This document shows positions 40,389-41,443 of a stretch of 41,443 nucleotides of DNA, piece after piece. Every line of letters starts with the position of its first letter. The first letter of the stretch is position 1. The position numbers and the translations under genes are program-made. Under the pieces are notes generated by a model. The model was not told where the DNA came from. It did no database searches and was given only the letters and a program-made list of their open reading frames with translations. Source of the stretch: Deltaproteobacteria bacterium. Lineage in GTDB: Bacteria; Desulfobacterota; Dissulfuribacteria; Dissulfuribacterales; UBA3076. The DNA is taken from NCBI GenBank assembly GCA_003194485.1, contig PQXD01000001.1, forward strand, positions 53,780-95,222, read 5' to 3'.

Positions 40389-40900
40389 TGCTATCTTCTC
40401 CTTGGATTTTGAGGTATTTTCAGCAGAATCATTTCTCTATTAAAAATTAGAACAGGAAATGCTTTTGAGCAAGTCCATATTAAACGAAATAAGTACAATC
40501 TGTGCTTTGGTATCGAATAGTACAGAACTGGATATTTCATATAAGATACAGGCAGCAAGCACCGGGTAGGCTGCTTGCCATACAATTACTGCCATTGGTC
40601 TGAAGATTCTTTCATAGAGCAACCATTTTTTGAGTCAACTCCTCAATTTTTCTAATTTTTTTTCACAAAACGAAAAATTTGTCCATGACGGTGATTTTCC
40701 GTCAATGTTATTTCCGTATCATTTAACGTGCCTGTGGCGGCGATAGCCGGGTGCTTGACGGTTAGTATATATCCCCTCCTATACCAAGGCCCAAAAGGCC
40801 GGCAGCGGCCAATGTAGGACGTCTTTTTTATCAAGAATATCAATAGGTTATATTGCATTCCCCTTTGACATCACCCGCCGTCTATGGTAGTTATAATTTT
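40389..40900. other. 512-bp AT-rich gap without a supported gene
   Basis: I find no recognisable gene here. Frames of 60-68 codons on the minus strand lack family features and good ribosome-binding sites. The stretch precedes the transposase-like gene at 40901 and may include the boundary of that insertion sequence, but no terminal inverted repeat could be fixed because the far end is outside the window. Confidence 0.5.
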
Positions 40901-41443
40901 ATGGGTTTAATCAATGATGCATCGCAAAATATAGCTGACCGCCTGACATGGCATACCGCCAACAGGGATCAGGCCGGCATAGCCAAAAATCTTGCCGACG
41001 GACAAGATATCCCCGAAGTCTATGGCCTTGGAGAGGCAGGGCTCTTCGATGAATTCTTTTACTTCCTCGACCATCTTGGTTTTAAGGATTTGTTTATGGG
41101 GCTTGATCCCAAGTCAAAAAAACGAGAAAGCAATGTGCCGTTCATGGCCATTATTTTCATCTACTTGATGCGTATTGTCGCAGGCCTCAAATTCTTCTGG
41201 CACATTGACCCTGTCATCCTTCATTGTCAATCTCTTATGAGGATTGTGGGATTCAACGGTAGACAGATTAGAGAAGGCACATGTAATCGGGGAAAGGAAA
41301 AAACTCCCTGCGATTCTGATGAGGAAGGCAGACAACCAACCAAAATACGAGGCCCTGTGTGTCCTAATTTCATTGCTTCTTCCATAGCAGCTATTACTGC
41401 ACCTGCCCTGGAAAGACTTTTTAACCGGGCAATAGTCCTCCTT
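40901..41443 (+). mobile_element. Transposase-like gene, 5' part (runs off right edge)
   Basis: An open frame of 181 codons from ATG 40901 to the window edge with no stop. It includes LGEAGLFDEFFYFLDHLGFK and DLFMGLDPKSKKRESNVPF, a helical stretch MAIIFIYLMRIVAGLKFFWH, then SLMRIVGFNGRQIREGTCNR and GPVCPNFIASSIA...ALERLFNRAI. This layout (basic helical head, LMRxVGFNGxQIREG, then a Pro-x-Phe-Ile segment) is typical of the N-terminal part of DDE-type insertion-sequence transposases. The catalytic domain lies outside the window, so family and integrity are unknown. Confidence 0.6.

Noticed and set aside
40440-40622. Minus-strand frame of 60 codons upstream of the DUF1844 gene
   Set aside because: No ribosome-binding site or family pattern; it overlaps another equally weak frame.
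40865-40897. Promoter for the transposase-like gene (TTGACA and TATAAT)
   Set aside because: The spacing is 21 bases, too long for sigma-70, and the TATAAT would start transcription at or inside the ATG.

Overview
The window reads as a stretch of chromosome from a Gram-negative, probably anaerobic bacterium of the Desulfobacterota (old Deltaproteobacteria). The lipopolysaccharide gene kdsB, the MEP isoprenoid genes ispG and ispE, one bifunctional Rel (p)ppGpp enzyme, two very good sigma-54 promoters, a DUF1844 protein upstream of ispE, and short single-domain receiver and PilZ proteins all fit that group. The placement is inferred from gene content; no rRNA gene is present. Nearly all genes are ordinary core genes. 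The unusual content lies between them.

Layout. (1) 1-930: a sigma-54 promoter and a CBS-pair protein gene. (2) 1150-9690: a second sigma-54 promoter and a long plus-strand operon for an Mrp/Mnh-type cation/proton antiporter (E, F, G, a split MbhD/DUF4040 subunit, an MbhE-MnhB fusion, C, three NuoL/M/N-like subunits and two small membrane proteins), ending in a cyclic-nucleotide-binding-domain gene. (3) 9790-11160: a receiver protein, a PilZ protein and rpmB. (4) 11230-17935: minus-strand ispG-proS-rel, a plus-strand receiver gene, a minus-strand SAM hydroxide adenosyltransferase gene and tRNA-Pro. (5) 19212-31843: plus-strand yihY/brkB, HAD hydrolase, rhomboid protease, ileS, CDP-alcohol phosphatidyltransferase, rsmI, kdsB, a HicA-like relic, a eukaryote-type hisA, an M28 peptidase, a glycosyltransferase and a DUF1015 protein. 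(6) 31840-40390: minus-strand sigma-70 factor, plus-strand greA, minus-strand universal stress protein, then minus-strand DUF1844-ispE-tRNA-Gln-prs-rplY-pth-M23 peptidase. (7) 40901 to the right edge: the start of a transposase-like gene.

The most striking signal is a family of non-coding, MITE-like inverted-repeat elements in the intergenic gaps. Three simple copies (9799, 15100, 33276) are 194-196 bp long with 21-bp terminal inverted repeats. They are flanked by 8-bp direct repeats that match at 8/8, 7/8 and 7/8 positions. A different element at 18109-18376 has perfect 23-bp ends and a perfect 8-bp duplication. Composite copies (18423, 35072) and an unanchored one (33693) share an internal core but carry different or mixed arms, so the family looks modular, with swapped and nested arms. 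No transposase with matching ends is visible. One insertion sits in the end of ispG, and the gene now stops inside the element.

A second theme is regulatory. Perfect sigma-54 promoter matches precede both the CBS gene and the Mrp operon, and the operon ends with a cNMP-binding-domain gene. This suggests an ion antiporter under RpoN control with nucleotide-sensing partners.
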